Made by a program: the position numbers and the translations under genes. From contig NZ_JADMNM010000002.1 in assembly GCF_016461955.1 (NCBI RefSeq), forward strand, positions 248,001 through 312,000: 64,000 nt of DNA, in the 5' to 3' direction. This document shows, one piece after another, positions 8,599-19,912 of the stretch; within the stretch, counting starts at the first letter, position 1; every line of letters begins with the position of its first letter. The notes below the pieces were generated by a model. That model was not told the DNA's origin. It saw nothing but the letters and a program-made list of their open reading frames with translations, and did not search any database. Source of the stretch: Qipengyuania sp. YIM B01966. GTDB lineage: Bacteria; Pseudomonadota; Alphaproteobacteria; Sphingomonadales; Sphingomonadaceae.

Positions 8599-9408
8599 AT
8601 GATCAAGCACATCGTCCACCCGACCGACCTGTCGCCGCAGGGCGAGGTCGCGTTTCATCACGCGCTGGCGCTGGCGCTGGCGAACAAGGCGCGGCTCGAT
8701 CTGATCCATGTCCACGATCCGGCCGAGCCGGATCATTTCGAACGCTTCCCCAAGGTGCGCGAGGTGCTCGGTGGCTGGGGCGTGCTGCCGGCGGGCGCGA
8801 CGGTCGAGGATATTGCCCAGACCACCGGCGTCACCGTCGGCAAGGTCGAAATCCGCGATGTCGATGCGGTCGAGGGGATGATGCGGTTTCTCGGCGAGCA
8901 TCGGCCCGATCTGGTGGTGATGGCGAGCCATGGACGCGGGGCGGTGGGGCGCTGGCTGGCGGGGTCGATCTCGGCCGAACTGATGCATGACAGCCATCTG
9001 CCGACGCTGTTGTTCGGCCCCGGCGCGCGCGGCTTCATCGATCCCGGCAATGGCACTCTGCGATTGGGCCGGGTGGCGGTGCCGGTCGATCACGACCCCT
9101 CGCCCGCGGGTATCTTGCGGCGGCTGGAGCAATTACTCGGCAATCTATCGCCGCAAGTTGACCTGTTCCACGCCGGCGACCCCGCGCCCGAGGTGCATGA
9201 CGGCATGGGCGGGACGGCGAATGTGCGGCTGGTCGGCGGCACCCCGGTCGAGGCGATCCTGGCCGAGGCGGCCAATGCCGACCTCCTCGCGATGCCGACC
9301 GCCGGGCGCAAGGGGCTGCTCGATATGCTGCGCGGCAGCACGACCGAGCGGGTGTTGCACGATACACCGTGCGCGCTGCTGGCGCTGCCCCCGCGCGAGA
9401 TGCGCTGA
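8599..9408 (+). CDS. Tandem universal stress protein
   Basis: A 269-residue protein with two UspA-type domains, about residues 1-145 and 155-265. Domain 1 starts IKHIVHPTDLSPQGE and ends in VVMASHGRGAVGRWLAGSIS, which holds the ATP-binding glycine/serine loop. Domain 2 has the degenerate counterpart MPTAGRKGLLDMLRGSTTE. Such proteins are cytoplasmic stress-survival factors of uncertain biochemistry. AGGGGG is well placed before the ATG. It follows prmA after 73 bases and may be read from the same transcript. Confidence 0.85.
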   Translation: MIKHIVHPTDLSPQGEVAFHHALALALANKARLDLIHVHDPAEPDHFERFPKVREVLGGWGVLPAGATVEDIAQTTGVTVGKVEIRDVDAVEGMMRFLGEHRPDLVVMASHGRGAVGRWLAGSISAELMHDSHLPTLLFGPGARGFIDPGNGTLRLGRVAVPVDHDPSPAGILRRLEQLLGNLSPQVDLFHAGDPAPEVHDGMGGTANVRLVGGTPVEAILAEAANADLLAMPTAGRKGLLDMLRGSTTERVLHDTPCALLALPPREMR

Positions 9409-9424
9409 CACTGACGGTCAAAGC

Positions 9425-9459
9425 CCCGCCCCGCACGGCGCGGTGCCGAGCGGGGCGGG
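9425..9459. terminator. Strong GC hairpin between convergent genes
   Basis: CCCGCCCCGC at 9425-9434 pairs with GCGGGGCGGG at 9450-9459, with an inner CGGC/GCCG stem. It lies between the stress protein gene (+) and the DUF892 gene (-) and could stop transcription from both sides. No T tract follows. Confidence 0.55.
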
Positions 9460-9497
9460 TCCGGGCGCTCAAGGGGAAGCGCCCTCGTGCCTGAAGC

Positions 9498-9998
9498 TTA
9501 CGCGGCTTTCTTGGCCTTCAGGTTGACGCTGCGTTCGGCAAGGTCGGTCATGTTCTCGTCCGCGCCGTAGATATCGGCGGTGATTTCATCGAGCTGCTTG
9601 ACGTGGTCGCTCTTCTCGAGCGCCTCGGCAAATGCCTTGCAGGTGCCGAAGCCGCAGATGCCGTAATGGCTCATCCGCTGGAATTGCGAGATGATCACCA
9701 CGTCGCGCACGTCCTGATCCTCGATCTTCTCGTCGATCGCGTGCTTCTTGGCCTCTTTCACCAGGCCTTCCATGCCCTTGCAATGGTCCTTGCTGTCTTC
9801 GCCCATATCCTTGAGCAGCTGCTTGACCGTTTCGGTGTGCTTGGCAATGCCGTCCGCCTGCTTTTCGAGGCGCTTCTTCAGCGTGTCGCCCGCCGCTTCG
9901 GCCATTTCGCGCACGACCTTTTCCATCTGATCATTGGCCGACCACAGATCGGCGAGTTCTTCGGTATAAACGTCCTCGAGGTTTTCAGGGGCTGACAT
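9498..9998 (-). CDS. DUF892 (YciF/YciE-type) ferritin-like protein
   Basis: A 166-residue all-helical protein of the DUF892 family. The N-terminal YTEELADLWSANDQM and later EDQDVRDVVIISQFQRMSHYGI are the family's ferritin-like four-helix segments, with carboxylates placed for a possible di-metal site. Members are general stress proteins of unproven chemistry. It is preceded by ligA on the same strand with an 86-base gap and may have its own promoter. It is Lys-rich at the C terminus. Confidence 0.85.
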   Translation of the reverse strand: MSAPENLEDVYTEELADLWSANDQMEKVVREMAEAAGDTLKKRLEKQADGIAKHTETVKQLLKDMGEDSKDHCKGMEGLVKEAKKHAIDEKIEDQDVRDVVIISQFQRMSHYGICGFGTCKAFAEALEKSDHVKQLDEITADIYGADENMTDLAERSVNLKAKKAA

Positions 9999-10084
9999 GG
10001 GTAGGTCTCCATCACGCGCGCGGCACTGTGCCTCGCCATCACGGAAGGGACGCATTAATGGCGCGGATGTTCCCGCGCACAGCG

Positions 10085-12157
<2,073 letters not shown>

Positions 12158-12206
12158 TCAGGACGCGACCCGCGGCGCAAGCAGGCGATGTCAGGAATCC
12201 AGGGCA

Positions 12207-13124
12207 TCAGGACATCCAGCTCCGGTCCGTGTTCTGGATGCGCCATGTCCGATGCCGGCGCGTGAGCAGGTAATACCGGCCTTCGCCGCCCAGATTGCCC
12301 GAGATCGTGGCACCTTCGGCCCGGCAAAGACGGCCCTCGCAAATGATCGACGCGGTGACAAAGCTGGCGGGCGCACCTGTCTCGGCCAGCACGACCGCGC
12401 TGCCATCGCGCCAGCTGCATTGACTGTGATGGTAGATGGCGGCAAATTCTTTGCGCAGACGCGTCAGCATTTTCGGCGGGACATCAGCGAGACACAGCGG
12501 CTCGGCGTGCTGGCGCCGCCGCTGCACCACAACATGGCGGAAGAGTGCCTCTCGCGGGCTGCTGACCCCGCGAATTTCCGTAACCGTGCCCTGACCAGAA
12601 CCCGCGTCGATCAAACTTAATTCGTCAGGGGCTGGTGGGGATGCATTCGGTGGCGGCTGGCCTTCCGTCTCGGCTGGAGGGGATGCGCGCTCTGCCGCAT
12701 AGATTTGCACAGCCGGGTAGGCTGCGCATGGATACGGTATGGCGGTCGCGGCGAATTGCTGCGCCGGGGCGCCCGGCGGATAATGACCACCCCCCGCCAC
12801 GATCCAGTCCTGATCGCGCAGATGTTGGCCGTTTCCAGTATGAACAAGCCGCCAACCGCCGGTCTTGTCACTCCGGATGGTGACTTTATCGGCCCATAAC
12901 ACCAGCGCGTCGGGGCCGCCGGTCTTGAGCAGCAAACATGGCCCGCGCCGGGCCAACTGACCTGAAATTCGCGCTTCCATCGCGCCGTTAGAGGCGTCGC
13001 GTAGCATAACCGGCAGAGCATCAGGGCTAAGATATGCGGGCTCAACCAGAGTAGGCACGGGATCTCCGCCAGACTCGCCGCATCCGGCCAATGTCCCCGC
13101 AGCAGCGAGCAGCGCGCGCCTCAC
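12207..13124 (-). CDS. Hypothetical lipoprotein between recN and ligA
   Basis: A 305-residue protein not recognised as a known family. It begins with a short signal segment and lipobox (GTLAGC), suggesting lipidation at about residue 15. A proline-rich low-complexity stretch lies at about residues 155-175. The C-terminal half has several Cys (including SIICEGRLCRAEG) that could form disulfides in the periplasm. The GTG start overlaps the recN stop in a GTGA arrangement, so it is translationally coupled to recN. Base composition looks slightly less GC-rich than its neighbours. Many relatives have recN followed directly by ligA, so this gene looks like an insertion into a conserved run. Confidence 0.65.
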   Translation of the reverse strand: MRRALLAAAGTLAGCGESGGDPVPTLVEPAYLSPDALPVMLRDASNGAMEARISGQLARRGPCLLLKTGGPDALVLWADKVTIRSDKTGGWRLVHTGNGQHLRDQDWIVAGGGHYPPGAPAQQFAATAIPYPCAAYPAVQIYAAERASPPAETEGQPPPNASPPAPDELSLIDAGSGQGTVTEIRGVSSPREALFRHVVVQRRRQHAEPLCLADVPPKMLTRLRKEFAAIYHHSQCSWRDGSAVVLAETGAPASFVTASIICEGRLCRAEGATISGNLGGEGRYYLLTRRHRTWRIQNTDRSWMS

Positions 13125-14800
13125 ACCCCCTCCAGCAACCGGTCGGCCTGCGCCCTCGCTTCCGGTGTCACCTCGGCGCCCGAGAGCATTCGGGCGATCT
13201 CCTCCTTGCGGCCGGCTTCGTCAAGCAGGCTGACCGAGGTGCGCGTCACCGTGCCCTCACTCGATTTGGCGATCAGATAATGTGTCGTCCCGCGCGCGGC
13301 GACTTGCGGGCTATGCGTGACTGCCAGCAATTGCCCGCCGCCATCGCCATTGGTGCCTGCCAGCCGCGCCAGCCGCTCGCCGATGGCGCTCGCCACCGCG
13401 CCGCCCACACCCCGGTCGATCTCGTCGAAGATCATCACCGCTGCGCCCTCCTGTTCGGCCAGCGCGACCTTGAGCGCGAGGATGAAGCGGCTCAGTTCGC
13501 CGCCGCTGGCGATCTTGCCTAGCGGGGCGAAATCGGCGCCGGGATTGGTGGCGATGAGGAATTCGACCGCGCTCGACCCGTGGGGGCCCCAGCGGTCCTC
13601 GCCCAGCGCATCGACCCGGGTGGCGAAGCGGGCCGCATCGAGCTTCAAAGGCCCGAGTTCCGCCGCCACCGCCGCGTCGAGCCGCGCAGCCCCCGCCACG
13701 CGCTGCGCGTGCGCTTCATCCGCCAGCCCGGCATAAAGCGCCCGCGCGGCCTGCTCGGCCGCCTCCAGCGCAGCGATCTGCGCGCTGCCGCCCTCGATCG
13801 CGTCGAGCCGCGCGCGCAGGGCAAGCATCGTATCGGGCAGCGCATCGGCCGCGACATCATGCTTGCGGGCCAGCGCGCGCAGATCGAACAACCGCGTTTC
13901 GATCCGGTCCAATTCGGCCGGATCGTGTTCCAGCGCCAGCGCGGCGGCGGCGAGCTTGTCCTCCGCCTCGCCCGCTTCGATAACCGCACGGTCGAGCGCG
14001 GCCAGCGCGTCTGTCAGCAGGGGATGTTCGGCGGCGATCCGGTCGAGCCGGCGGGCTGCGCCGCGCATTTGTGCCAGCGGCGAATCCGAGCCGTCCCACA
14101 GATGGCGCAGCACCTCGAGATCGCCGGCCAGCCGCTCGCCCTTCTGCATATCGGCGCGGCGCAGCGCGAGCTCGTGCTCCTCGCCCGCTTCGGGCGCGAG
14201 CGCGGCCAGTTCCGCCAGATGCGCCAGCAGCAGATCCTGATCGGCTTCGGCCTCGGCAGCGGCTGCGCGGGCGGCATCGGCAGCGCGGCGCGCGGCTTGC
14301 CACGCCTCCCACGCCGCGCGCAGGCTGGCCGCATCCACCCCGGCGAAGCGGTCGAGCAGCGCGCGGTGGCCGCGCGGATTGACCAGCCCGCGATCGTCAT
14401 GCTGGCCGTGCAGTTCGACCAGCGCCGGGGCGAGTTGCCGCAGCAGCGCGATGCCGACCGGCTGGTCGTTGACGAAAGCCTTTGAGCCGCCATCGGCGCG
14501 CAGGGCACGGCGCAGGATCAGCGGCTCGCCCGGCTCGATATCGATCTCTGCTTCGGCCAGAGCCTCGCGCACGGCATCCGGCAGCGCGGCGAATTCGAAG
14601 CTGGCGGTGGCCGATCCGCGCTCCGACCCGGCGCGGACCAGCGCGCTGTCGGCCCGGTCACCCAGCACCAGGCCAAGCGCGTCGAGGAGGATCGATTTGC
14701 CGGCCCCCGTCTCGCCGGTCAGCACGCCAAGGCCGGGCGCGAAGTCAAGTTCCAGCGCCTCGATCAGCACGATATCGCGGATGGCGAGCCTGGTCAGCAT
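13121..14800 (-). CDS. recN: DNA repair protein RecN
   Basis: A 559-residue SMC-like ATPase acting in double-strand break repair. The N terminus MLTRLAIRDIVLIEALELDF leads into Walker A GETGAGKS. There is a long Ala/Glu-rich coiled coil in the middle (about residues 150-370), then the signature ASGGELSRF and Walker B AVMIFDEIDRGVGG. It is normal in length, follows bamD after an 86-base gap, and is coupled to the downstream lipoprotein gene. Confidence 0.96.
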   Translation of the reverse strand: MLTRLAIRDIVLIEALELDFAPGLGVLTGETGAGKSILLDALGLVLGDRADSALVRAGSERGSATASFEFAALPDAVREALAEAEIDIEPGEPLILRRALRADGGSKAFVNDQPVGIALLRQLAPALVELHGQHDDRGLVNPRGHRALLDRFAGVDAASLRAAWEAWQAARRAADAARAAAAEAEADQDLLLAHLAELAALAPEAGEEHELALRRADMQKGERLAGDLEVLRHLWDGSDSPLAQMRGAARRLDRIAAEHPLLTDALAALDRAVIEAGEAEDKLAAAALALEHDPAELDRIETRLFDLRALARKHDVAADALPDTMLALRARLDAIEGGSAQIAALEAAEQAARALYAGLADEAHAQRVAGAARLDAAVAAELGPLKLDAARFATRVDALGEDRWGPHGSSAVEFLIATNPGADFAPLGKIASGGELSRFILALKVALAEQEGAAVMIFDEIDRGVGGAVASAIGERLARLAGTNGDGGGQLLAVTHSPQVAARGTTHYLIAKSSEGTVTRTSVSLLDEAGRKEEIARMLSGAEVTPEARAQADRLLEGV

Positions 14801-14886
14801 TGCCCGCCTGCCCTAGCCGATCCGCGCGCCCGCGTCAGCCGCTGCGGCGCGCGCTGCCCCCAGCCCCGTTGCGCTGCTCTGCCCGC

Positions 14887-15732
14887 TCAGCCGGCGGTGG
14901 CCGCCGGGGCGGGCGTGGCACTGGCATTGGGCGCATGGCGCTGCACCAGATCGTAGGCTTTCTGATACCACTCGCTGCCCGGATAATTGGCGCCCAGCAC
15001 CGCGGCATAACGGACCGCTTCGGCCGGGACGCCGAGCGCCAGGCTGCTTTCGGTCAGGCGATAGAGCGCCTCGGCCGCATGGCTGGTAGTCTGGTAATTC
15101 TCGACCACGTTCTGGAAGCGCAGTTGCGCGGCGATCCAGCGGCCCGAGCGCTGGTAGAAGCGGCCGATCTCCATTTCCTTGCCGGCGAGGTGATCGTTGA
15201 CCAGGTCGAGCTTCAGCCGCGCATCGGCGGCATATTGCGTGTTGGGGAACCGGCGGACCACCTCGGTCAGCGCGGTGCGCGCCTGTTCGGTGATCTTCTG
15301 GTCGCGGGTCACATCGCTGATCTGCTCGTAATAGCTGAGCGCGATCAGGTAATAGGCATAGGGCGCGTCGCGGTTGCCCGGGTGGATCGACAGGAACCGC
15401 TGCGCGGCCTGGACCGATTTGTTGTAATCGCGCGCCAGATAATGGCTGAACGCGGCCATCAGCTGCGCCCGGCGGGCCCAAGGCGAATAGGGGTGCTGGC
15501 GCTCGACCTCGCCGAAAAGTTCTGCGGCGACCTTGGGCTGGCCCCGGTCAAGCCGGCTGCGCGCCTCAGCATAGAGCGTTTCGACATCGCGGGCGACGTA
15601 ATTGGTGTCGCGCACCGCATCGCCCCCGCCGCGCCCCGCGCAGGCCCCGAGCAGGAGCGTCGAGGCAGCAATTCCGGCGACCAGGCCGGTGCGGAGAGTG
15701 CCCGTGCGGGCGGGTGCGAGAGGCGTCAGCAT
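14887..15732 (-). CDS. bamD: Outer membrane assembly lipoprotein BamD
   Basis: A 281-residue TPR lipoprotein of the beta-barrel assembly machine at the inner leaflet of the outer membrane. The signal peptide ends TLLLGAC. The TPR region includes LYAEARSRLDRGQPKVAAELFGEVERQHPYS and repeated YY-containing helices typical of BamD/ComL. The ATG at 15732 is chosen over one 12 codons upstream because it gives a normal signal peptide. It is the first gene of the bamD-recN-(lipoprotein)-ligA run. Confidence 0.93.
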   Translation of the reverse strand: MLTPLAPARTGTLRTGLVAGIAASTLLLGACAGRGGGDAVRDTNYVARDVETLYAEARSRLDRGQPKVAAELFGEVERQHPYSPWARRAQLMAAFSHYLARDYNKSVQAAQRFLSIHPGNRDAPYAYYLIALSYYEQISDVTRDQKITEQARTALTEVVRRFPNTQYAADARLKLDLVNDHLAGKEMEIGRFYQRSGRWIAAQLRFQNVVENYQTTSHAAEALYRLTESSLALGVPAEAVRYAAVLGANYPGSEWYQKAYDLVQRHAPNASATPAPAATAG

Positions 15733-15782
15733 GGCCCGCCCTATAGGGAAGCTACGGCTGAACGCCAAGTGAAGCTTTGCCG

Positions 15783-16823
15783 CTATTCACCGCCGATCGC
15801 GGCGCGGATGGCGGCCCAGCTCACCAGCTTGAAATTCTGCGCTTGGGGGGCGTTGCGCCCGTCCTGCGCGACGAACAGCCCGCCGGGATAGGCCGGGCCG
15901 AAATCGCCCGCGGCAAGCGCGATGCCGTCGGTTTCCTCCGCCCCGCCGATAGTGCCCCCGGCGATGCGGAAGCGCCCCACCGGCGCCAGGTCGGGCAGGC
16001 GGAACACGGCATAGGCATTGTCGCCCTGGCTCGACGCGACGAGATAGCCGCCGCGCTCGCCATCGGCGATCAGCGCCAGCCCCTCCACGTCAGCCACCAG
16101 CATCCGGTTGTCGACCGGCAGTACCAGCGTGCCCTCGGCGCTGCCGGCGGCGAAGCGCCATATGCCGGCATCCTCCTCGCCGACATAGAGCGTGCCGTCG
16201 CGCGGATCGAACACGCAGCCTTCGGGCTGGGTCGGCACGCGGCGTGTGAGCACCGGGGTTGATGTCGGCACCCCGCGCTGCGGCACATCGAGGCGGAATT
16301 GCTCGATCAGCCCCTCCTTCAGGACCGAGGCGGCGTGGAGCGTCTCGCCCTCGAGGTGGAGGCAGATGCCGTAGGCCTCGCCCGCCCCGCCCGGCACGGT
16401 GCCCAGCGGCCGCAGCTTCTGATAGGCGGTGTCGAGCCAGTACAGCCGGATCGCCGCGCGCGCCGGATCGTTGCGGTCGCTCGCGGCGACGATCACCCGC
16501 CCGTCCGCCAGCGTCACCAGATCGACATTGTTGAGCCGCCCGTCCGGCGAAAAATCGCGCACCGCCCCGTCGAGGCCGTAGAGATAGAGCCCGGCCCTCT
16601 TGTCCGTGCCGACGATGAGGCTCGCCGCCGGGTCGCGCGGATTGCGCCAGATCGCCGGGTCGTCCGCCGCATCGGCGTTGCTGGTGCCGACCGGCACCGT
16701 CTCCCCGCTCGCCGCGACATCAACCGCCGGGTCGCCCGTGATCGCCGGCGGAGTGGTCGCACACGCACTCAGCGCCAGCAAGGTTGCAGCAAGGACCAAA
16801 GAACGCACGGCCAAATCTCCCAT
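15783..16823 (-). CDS. Phytase-like beta-propeller lipoprotein
   Basis: A 346-residue secreted protein of the 3-phytase (BPP) family, enzymes that release phosphate from phytate. The signal peptide ends LLALSAC, so it is a predicted lipoprotein. Propeller motifs seen are DADDPAIWRNP-type (here DAADDPAIW), VGTDKRAGLYLYGLDG, NNVDL, EGCVFDPRDGTLYVGEEDAGIW, DVEGLALI and SSQGDNAYAVF, which match the calcium/phosphate-binding strands of the family. The open frame extends well upstream, but the signal peptide sets the ATG at 16823. Whether phytate is the true substrate is an inference from the family. Confidence 0.85.
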   Translation of the reverse strand: MGDLAVRSLVLAATLLALSACATTPPAITGDPAVDVAASGETVPVGTSNADAADDPAIWRNPRDPAASLIVGTDKRAGLYLYGLDGAVRDFSPDGRLNNVDLVTLADGRVIVAASDRNDPARAAIRLYWLDTAYQKLRPLGTVPGGAGEAYGICLHLEGETLHAASVLKEGLIEQFRLDVPQRGVPTSTPVLTRRVPTQPEGCVFDPRDGTLYVGEEDAGIWRFAAGSAEGTLVLPVDNRMLVADVEGLALIADGERGGYLVASSQGDNAYAVFRLPDLAPVGRFRIAGGTIGGAEETDGIALAAGDFGPAYPGGLFVAQDGRNAPQAQNFKLVSWAAIRAAIGGE

Positions 16824-16958
16824 CGTGTGAGCCGCCGCCGCTACCCCGCCAGTGTGACGCTGAAATGACACGCCCGCCGCAGTGCCCGCGCTTTTCGCTG
16901 TCCTACAGCCCCGCGCCTCGTCCACACGATGCGCCCTTCCCCCAAGCCCGAGAGCGCC

Positions 16959-17762
16959 ATGACCGACCACACCCCCCTCCCCGCGACCACCGACCCCGCC
17001 GCGCACGACCCGCTCGCCTTCACCCCCGTCCCCCGCGCCGCGCCGCGCTCCAACGGGTGGAAGCCGCACGTCCAGCGCGCCTTTATCGAGGCGCTGGCGC
17101 AATCGGGCAGCGTCAAGGCCGCGGCGGCCAGCGTCGGCCGCTCGACGCACGGCGCCTATCTGCTGCGCCGCCACCCCGAGGCCGCCAGCTTCGCCGCCGC
17201 CTGGGACGCCGCGATCGACTGCGCGCTCGCCCAGCTCGAGGATGCCACGCTCACCCGCGCGCTCCACGGCACCGAGCGCAAGCTGGTTTCCGCCGGCAAA
17301 CTGGTCGCGACCGAGCAGGTGCATAACGACCGGCTGGCGATGTTCTTCCTGCGCACGCGGATGCGCGGCACATACGGCACGCCCAACGCCCGCCCCGACG
17401 CGATCGGCAAGATGGAGCTGGCCCGGCTGAAGAAGCAATGGCGCAAGGAATGGGAGGAGGAACGCCGCTCCCCCGACGCCGAGGAGCGCGCGGAGCGAAT
17501 CGTCAGGGATTTCTGCCTGCGCCTGCGCGCCCAGAAGGAGGCGCTGGAAAGCCAGAAGACCCAGGACCTCTACGCCGCCTACCTCGCCAGCGCCGCCGAG
17601 GACGAGGCACGCCACATCGCCGAGCGCACAAGCTGGTACCCGCATAACAAGCTGCTCGGCGGGAGTCCGGCGGCGGAGGAGGAGGCGGGCGCCGAGGCGG
17701 CTGGCGCGGCGGTGGTGGATGCGGAGTGGGACGAGGAGGTAGGGGAAGCCCCTGACGCCTAA
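16959..17762 (+). CDS. Hypothetical protein resembling terminase small subunits
   Basis: A 267-residue protein. Residues ~35-75 (WKPHVQRAFIEALAQSG, then VKAAAASVGRSTHGAYLLRR) look like a helix-turn-helix as in phage terminase small subunits and some sphingomonad orphan proteins. The middle is a long Lys/Glu/Arg-rich helix, and the C terminus is an Ala/Glu-rich acidic tail. No large terminase or other phage gene is nearby, so it is not a prophage remnant on present evidence. The ATG at 16959 follows GAGAG; an ATG ten codons upstream is possible. It overlaps the HNH gene end by 4 bases, convergently. Function unknown. Confidence 0.65.
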   Translation: MTDHTPLPATTDPAAHDPLAFTPVPRAAPRSNGWKPHVQRAFIEALAQSGSVKAAAASVGRSTHGAYLLRRHPEAASFAAAWDAAIDCALAQLEDATLTRALHGTERKLVSAGKLVATEQVHNDRLAMFFLRTRMRGTYGTPNARPDAIGKMELARLKKQWRKEWEEERRSPDAEERAERIVRDFCLRLRAQKEALESQKTQDLYAAYLASAAEDEARHIAERTSWYPHNKLLGGSPAAEEEAGAEAAGAAVVDAEWDEEVGEAPDA

Positions 17763-18625
17763 TGCTTGAAGCAATGCGCGCGGTGCCAGCCGAGAAACGC
17801 CGGGTGCGGACGAGCAGACTCTCGCTTCGGCACAAGCGCCTTGCCTGACGGGTTGACCATCGCGGTCACGCTGGCCGGATCGTTGACCTGTCGCGAAACG
17901 ATAATTTTCAAATCGTCGGCTAACCCGATCAGCCCGCGGTCGAACATCCAATGCGCGGTGCCCGACAGCGCCAGCCCGTTGCGCACGCTGTCCGGCCCGC
18001 CGTGCTCAACCGGGCGAATATGCGCCGCCTCGGCTTCCAAGCGCCCTCCCCCGTTGACGAGCTTCCACCCCGTCACCGCGCAGCGCCCGTCATAGGCGTG
18101 CAGCACCGCGCGGCGGAACGCGCGGTCGCGGAAGGGGCGATTGACGAGCGATTGCACGATGGGCCGCTCGATCTCGAACGGCACCTGCCCCTCGCGCACG
18201 CGGTCCAGCGGCTCGATCTCGCCGACGCGCGGAAGCGTGTCGTCCTCGGGCAAGCCCAGCGCGATGATGCGCGCGAAATCGGAATTGGACAGCGGACGCA
18301 CCGCCGCTTGCGCATTCGCCAGATCGCGCTCGACCGGCTGGCCATCGACCTTGTGCGGCACGGTCGGCGAGAACGGCAGATAGCTCCCCGGCTCGATCAG
18401 CGCGCGGTAGCGATCGGCCACATCGGGATCGGGCACGATCCGCTCGACCTTGGCGACGGCAAAGAAGCCCTTCGACTGCGGCAGCTTCACCGGCTCGCGA
18501 TAGACGATCCAGTCGCCGACCATCCGCTCGGCGCGGCTGAGGTAGCTCTTCGGAAACTGGTAATGCGACTCGGGGATGTCGTCGTAGGTCGACCCATCCC
18601 TGTGCATGAATACACCGAAGGTCAT
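17759..18625 (-). CDS. HNH endonuclease with N-terminal PUA/EVE-like domain
   Basis: A 288-residue predicted nuclease. The C-terminal half has the HNH_2-type core: CAVTGWKL at 182-189, AHIRPVEHGGPDSVRNGLAL at 201-220 and H225 in AHWMFDRGL. That supplies the His-Asn-His metal site plus a Cys residue. The N-terminal 150 residues contain VGDWIVYREP and KGFFAVAKVERIVPDP, a pattern like PUA/EVE-type folds that can read modified bases; this part is inference. Related proteins are found as orphan restriction-like nucleases. It sits beside an AT-richer unknown gene on the same strand, suggesting a defence-type pair. Confidence 0.75.
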   Translation of the reverse strand: MTFGVFMHRDGSTYDDIPESHYQFPKSYLSRAERMVGDWIVYREPVKLPQSKGFFAVAKVERIVPDPDVADRYRALIEPGSYLPFSPTVPHKVDGQPVERDLANAQAAVRPLSNSDFARIIALGLPEDDTLPRVGEIEPLDRVREGQVPFEIERPIVQSLVNRPFRDRAFRRAVLHAYDGRCAVTGWKLVNGGGRLEAEAAHIRPVEHGGPDSVRNGLALSGTAHWMFDRGLIGLADDLKIIVSRQVNDPASVTAMVNPSGKALVPKRESARPHPAFLGWHRAHCFKH

Positions 18626-18718
18626 TGCACTTCTTCTCTCGGAACGCTCGAATCCACAACTTGTAGGATTGATTGCCCCTCGCCCTTATCACTCACGCGA
18701 ATGACACGCGCGACCCTT

Positions 18719-19912
18719 CTAACCTTCAACGACCTTCCTGTCTCCTTCTGTATATATTCTCACCGAGAATAGGCCATTTCCAGCATCATCTTCACCGTTG
18801 ATGCTGTGGATGCGGCCTACGGGTAAAGTCTGCTCAAAGTGCTCAAGCGCTTGTTTCACGCAGCCTGTCACTACACGGGTTGCCGCCTTCGTCCCCGGCA
18901 CGGTGACATTCAGATATCGCTTTCGAAGAAACTCATCTTCAGGAAGGCGGAACAAATATTCGATTCTGACCACTAGGTGTGCTCCCATCTCGCCAGCATC
19001 GTCGAAATGACGCTGCGCCAAATCATCGTCAAACATTCTTTCTGCGGCTCGAGCGGCGATCGCTTGAGACAAGAGCAACCCCAGCCACGCCAAGGCATTA
19101 GCCTCGCCCTGATGCTTGGCACTCCAAGACGACGCTTTCTTCAAGTTCGCGTGGAAGTAGTGCCCGCGTCGCTCAACGAGATGCTCGATTACGTGGTCGG
19201 TTGACGGACTTCCTTCCATCAGCGATTTTGTCGGAGAAGCTTGCGAGTTAGGCGGCGTGCGCCATTTTGCGATTTCTCCCGCCACGATCGCTACGAAGTC
19301 GATGGATCCCTTGAGCGCATCTGCAAGCTGCTTTTTCTTGAATTTGCCCTCGCCAAAGACTGCTTCGATAAGAAGGAAGCAATAACGAAAACAGTCGATG
19401 TAGCGCCCTTGAGCATTGCTATCTCGCGCAAGCTGCGCAAGGCTTGCCTCAAATGTGGGAGCATCACCGTCTTCAGCAGCCATCACTGCGCGCGTAATGA
19501 GGTCAAATGAAAGCGGTAGCGGATCTTGCTCCTTCTTTCCGACACTGAAGGATGACATAACAATCTTCTCTGCCTCTTCGGCATTCTCCGCAATGTGCTC
19601 AATTGTAACACTGCCAACCTCAATCTCGGTGCTGAAATAACATTGTAGATACGCAAAAGCCCGGTCGAGATGATCTTCGACAACGCGTACGAATGTGTCC
19701 GCGCCGGAGATAGTCATTTTGGAGATTTCATTCGGAGTTTCAACTACCTGAAAGGCCAGATCAACTGGACAGCCCTCTTTGGTGAATTCAATCGCGACCA
19801 CTAGCCCGTCGTCATTTTCAACCATGCGCGCGGTCCCGCCCAGCATGGGCAAAAGCCAATGATCATCTATATCGATCGGACGTTTGAGCGGGAAATTATA
19901 CTTAACTTTCAT
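18719..19912 (-). CDS. Unknown protein with HEPN-like RxxxxH motif
   Basis: A 397-residue protein not recognised as a named family. The N-terminal ~130 residues look beta-rich. From about residue 165 it is helical, and RRGHYFH places Arg249 and His254 in an R-x4-H spacing, preceded by VIEHLVE and followed by ANLKKASSW and a long helix. This is the arrangement of HEPN-fold RNases found in abortive-infection and toxin systems. The base composition is visibly lower in GC than the surroundings, indicating transfer. The ATG at 19912 lacks a good Shine-Dalgarno sequence; a GTG at 19933 is an alternative start. It is upstream of the HNH gene on the same strand with a ~90-base gap. Confidence 0.6.
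   Translation of the reverse strand: MKVKYNFPLKRPIDIDDHWLLPMLGGTARMVENDDGLVVAIEFTKEGCPVDLAFQVVETPNEISKMTISGADTFVRVVEDHLDRAFAYLQCYFSTEIEVGSVTIEHIAENAEEAEKIVMSSFSVGKKEQDPLPLSFDLITRAVMAAEDGDAPTFEASLAQLARDSNAQGRYIDCFRYCFLLIEAVFGEGKFKKKQLADALKGSIDFVAIVAGEIAKWRTPPNSQASPTKSLMEGSPSTDHVIEHLVERRGHYFHANLKKASSWSAKHQGEANALAWLGLLLSQAIAARAAERMFDDDLAQRHFDDAGEMGAHLVVRIEYLFRLPEDEFLRKRYLNVTVPGTKAATRVVTGCVKQALEHFEQTLPVGRIHSINGEDDAGNGLFSVRIYTEGDRKVVEG

Noticed and set aside
16959-17762. Prophage
   Set aside because: Only one terminase-like protein; no large terminase, portal, capsid, integrase or attachment repeats in the neighbourhood.
16824-17951. Upstream extension of the phytase frame
   Set aside because: The signal peptide with lipobox fixes the start at 16823; the extension is antisense to another gene.
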